DNA of 64,000 bases from the NCBI GenBank assembly GCA_019635415.1, contig JAHBZN010000001.1, positions 682,001 to 746,000 of the forward strand, in the 5' to 3' direction. How positions within the stretch are numbered: position 1 is the stretch's first letter; each line of letters opens with the position of its first letter. This stretch comes from Ramlibacter sp. Lineage in GTDB: Bacteria > Pseudomonadota > Gammaproteobacteria > Burkholderiales > Burkholderiaceae_C. Positions 63,384 through 64,000 of this stretch are shown piece by piece. The translations under genes and the position numbers were made by a program. A model generated the notes under the pieces. The model made no database searches and had not been told where the DNA came from. It was given only the letters and a program-made list of their open reading frames with translations.

Positions 63384-64000
63384 ATGGGACCTATGCAGAA
63401 TCATCACAAAACCCCTTTCGGCCGCACGGTCGCGTCGGTGCAGGAATTGCGCGGAATCATCCCGCCGCCTTCGCCGCTCGTCCTGAACAAGGTGATCGAC
63501 CACCTCGACGCCCATGCGCGGCGTCTGGTCGCGAGTTCACCGTACGTCGTGCTGGCCACCTCCGATGCCACCGGACGCTGTGACAGCTCCCCCAGAGGGG
63601 GTGAGCCGGGATTCATCCGCGTGCTCGATGAACGTCATCTGTTCATCCCCGAAGTCACGGGCAACAGGCGCAACGACAGCCTGATGAACCTGCTGGAGAA
63701 CCCGGGCCTGGGCATGCTCGTGATGTTGCCGGGCTACGATGAAACGCTGCGAATCAACGGCATCGGGTGCGTGGTGTCCGACGCCGGACTGCTCGCCGCC
63801 TGCGCCCACGATGGCAAGGTGCCACTGGCAGGCATCGGCATCGAGGTGACCGAGTGCTATCTGCACTGCGCCAAGGCCGCCTTGCGTGGAACGCTCTGGA
63901 ATCCCCTGGCTTGGCCTGACCCGGCCGATCTGCCCGATCCAGCCGAAATCCTGCGGGATCACACTGGCGGTGCGGAGGGTGACGGCACCGTGGAATACAT
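63384..64000 (+). CDS. PPOX-class FMN-binding protein, 5' part
   Basis: About 205 codons are visible; the gene runs off the right edge. Start ATG 63384 or 63393 (MQNHHKTPFGRTV), neither with a strong ribosome site. The chain SSPYVVLATSDATGRCDSSP, then RGGEPGFIRVLDERHLFIPE and GNRRNDSLMNLLENPGLG, matches the pyridoxamine-phosphate-oxidase-like family of split-barrel flavoproteins (MSMEG_1061 type). LPGYDETLRINGIGCVV and EVTECYLHCAKA follow. Probably an FMN- or F420-type oxidoreductase of unknown substrate, controlled by the divergent AraC protein. Confidence 0.85.
   Translation, partial: MGPMQNHHKTPFGRTVASVQELRGIIPPPSPLVLNKVIDHLDAHARRLVASSPYVVLATSDATGRCDSSPRGGEPGFIRVLDERHLFIPEVTGNRRNDSLMNLLENPGLGMLVMLPGYDETLRINGIGCVVSDAGLLAACAHDGKVPLAGIGIEVTECYLHCAKAALRGTLWNPLAWPDPADLPDPAEILRDHTGGAEGDGTVEY
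63586..63606. repeat. C5/G5 mini-palindrome, copy 2 (in the PPOX gene)
   Basis: GCTC-CCCCC-AGA-GGGGG-T-GAGC, nearly perfect hairpin with one bulged T, translated as part of SSPRGGEP. Preceded by GACA as in the copy at 6290. Confidence 0.4.

Overview
The window is GC-rich bacterial chromosome, gene-dense, with many 1-4 bp start/stop overlaps (ATGA, TGATG) and frequent GTG/TTG starts. Its gene content points to a betaproteobacterium, most likely Comamonadaceae (Acidovorax/Hydrogenophaga/Rhodoferax-like): glutaryl-CoA dehydrogenase, IorAB-type molybdo-oxidoreductase with MocA, DctPQM TRAP transport of acids, two DUF1631 proteins around EttA, and a bufferin cluster. I see no rRNA, tRNA, CRISPR, transposase or phage gene. 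No stretch over 300 bp lacks a gene; the longest gaps are 283 bp before the first DUF1631 gene and 213 bp before the acyl-CoA ligase gene.

Layout. 0-4 kb: TetR fragment, YdcF-like protein, gcdH with a divergent LysR gene, msrA. 3.8-7.7 kb: small His-containing protein plus a ZnuD-type TonB receptor, a transthyretin-like protein, an AEC transporter. 7.7-9.8 kb: bufA-bufB-bufC, a bufferin-type copper-buffering RiPP locus with an ECF-like promoter and an internal hairpin. 9.9-14.5 kb: pdxH, iorA-iorB-mocA, a ChaC-like cyclotransferase. 14.5-18 kb: edd-eda of the Entner-Doudoroff pathway behind a HexR-like site, then a secreted esterase. 18-24 kb: gloA, a thioesterase/MarR/MFS group around a double palindrome, a DnaJ-domain membrane protein, an aldehyde dehydrogenase and an SDR.

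23.7-34.7 kb is a sugar-acid catabolism island. A minus-strand operon (IlvD/Edd-family dehydratase, KdgK-like kinase, DgoK, DgoA, SDR) faces a plus-strand GntR regulator and a DctQMP TRAP transporter, followed by an apparently active-site-less transglutaminase-fold protein and a mandelate-racemase-family dehydratase. Together they could import an aldonate, dehydrate it to a 2-keto-3-deoxy acid, phosphorylate it and cleave it to pyruvate and glyceraldehyde 3-phosphate, feeding the same pool as edd-eda.

34.7-45.9 kb: an NAD(P)-binding protein overlapping the 3' end of rhlE, then DUF1631-ettA-DUF1631, an orphan membrane-anchored TAXI protein and a P1 aminopeptidase. 46-52.7 kb is a copper/heavy-metal region: CusF-like, DUF411, a truncated cupredoxin, multicopper oxidase, TolC-like protein, small His/Cys-rich proteins, a DUF3703 fusion, a short CDF transporter and a CadR/PbrR-like MerR sensor with a 19-bp-spacer promoter. 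52.7-64 kb: glpQ, a polar amino-acid ABC operon led by its own GntR gene, an acyl-CoA ligase coupled to a catalase-fold protein, a DUF502 membrane protein, a second enolase-superfamily dehydratase, an AraC regulator and a partial PPOX-family flavoprotein. Six copies of a 17-nt palindrome (GCTAY-N7-RTAGC, two of them degenerate) are scattered through the window, four inside genes and two abutting start codons.
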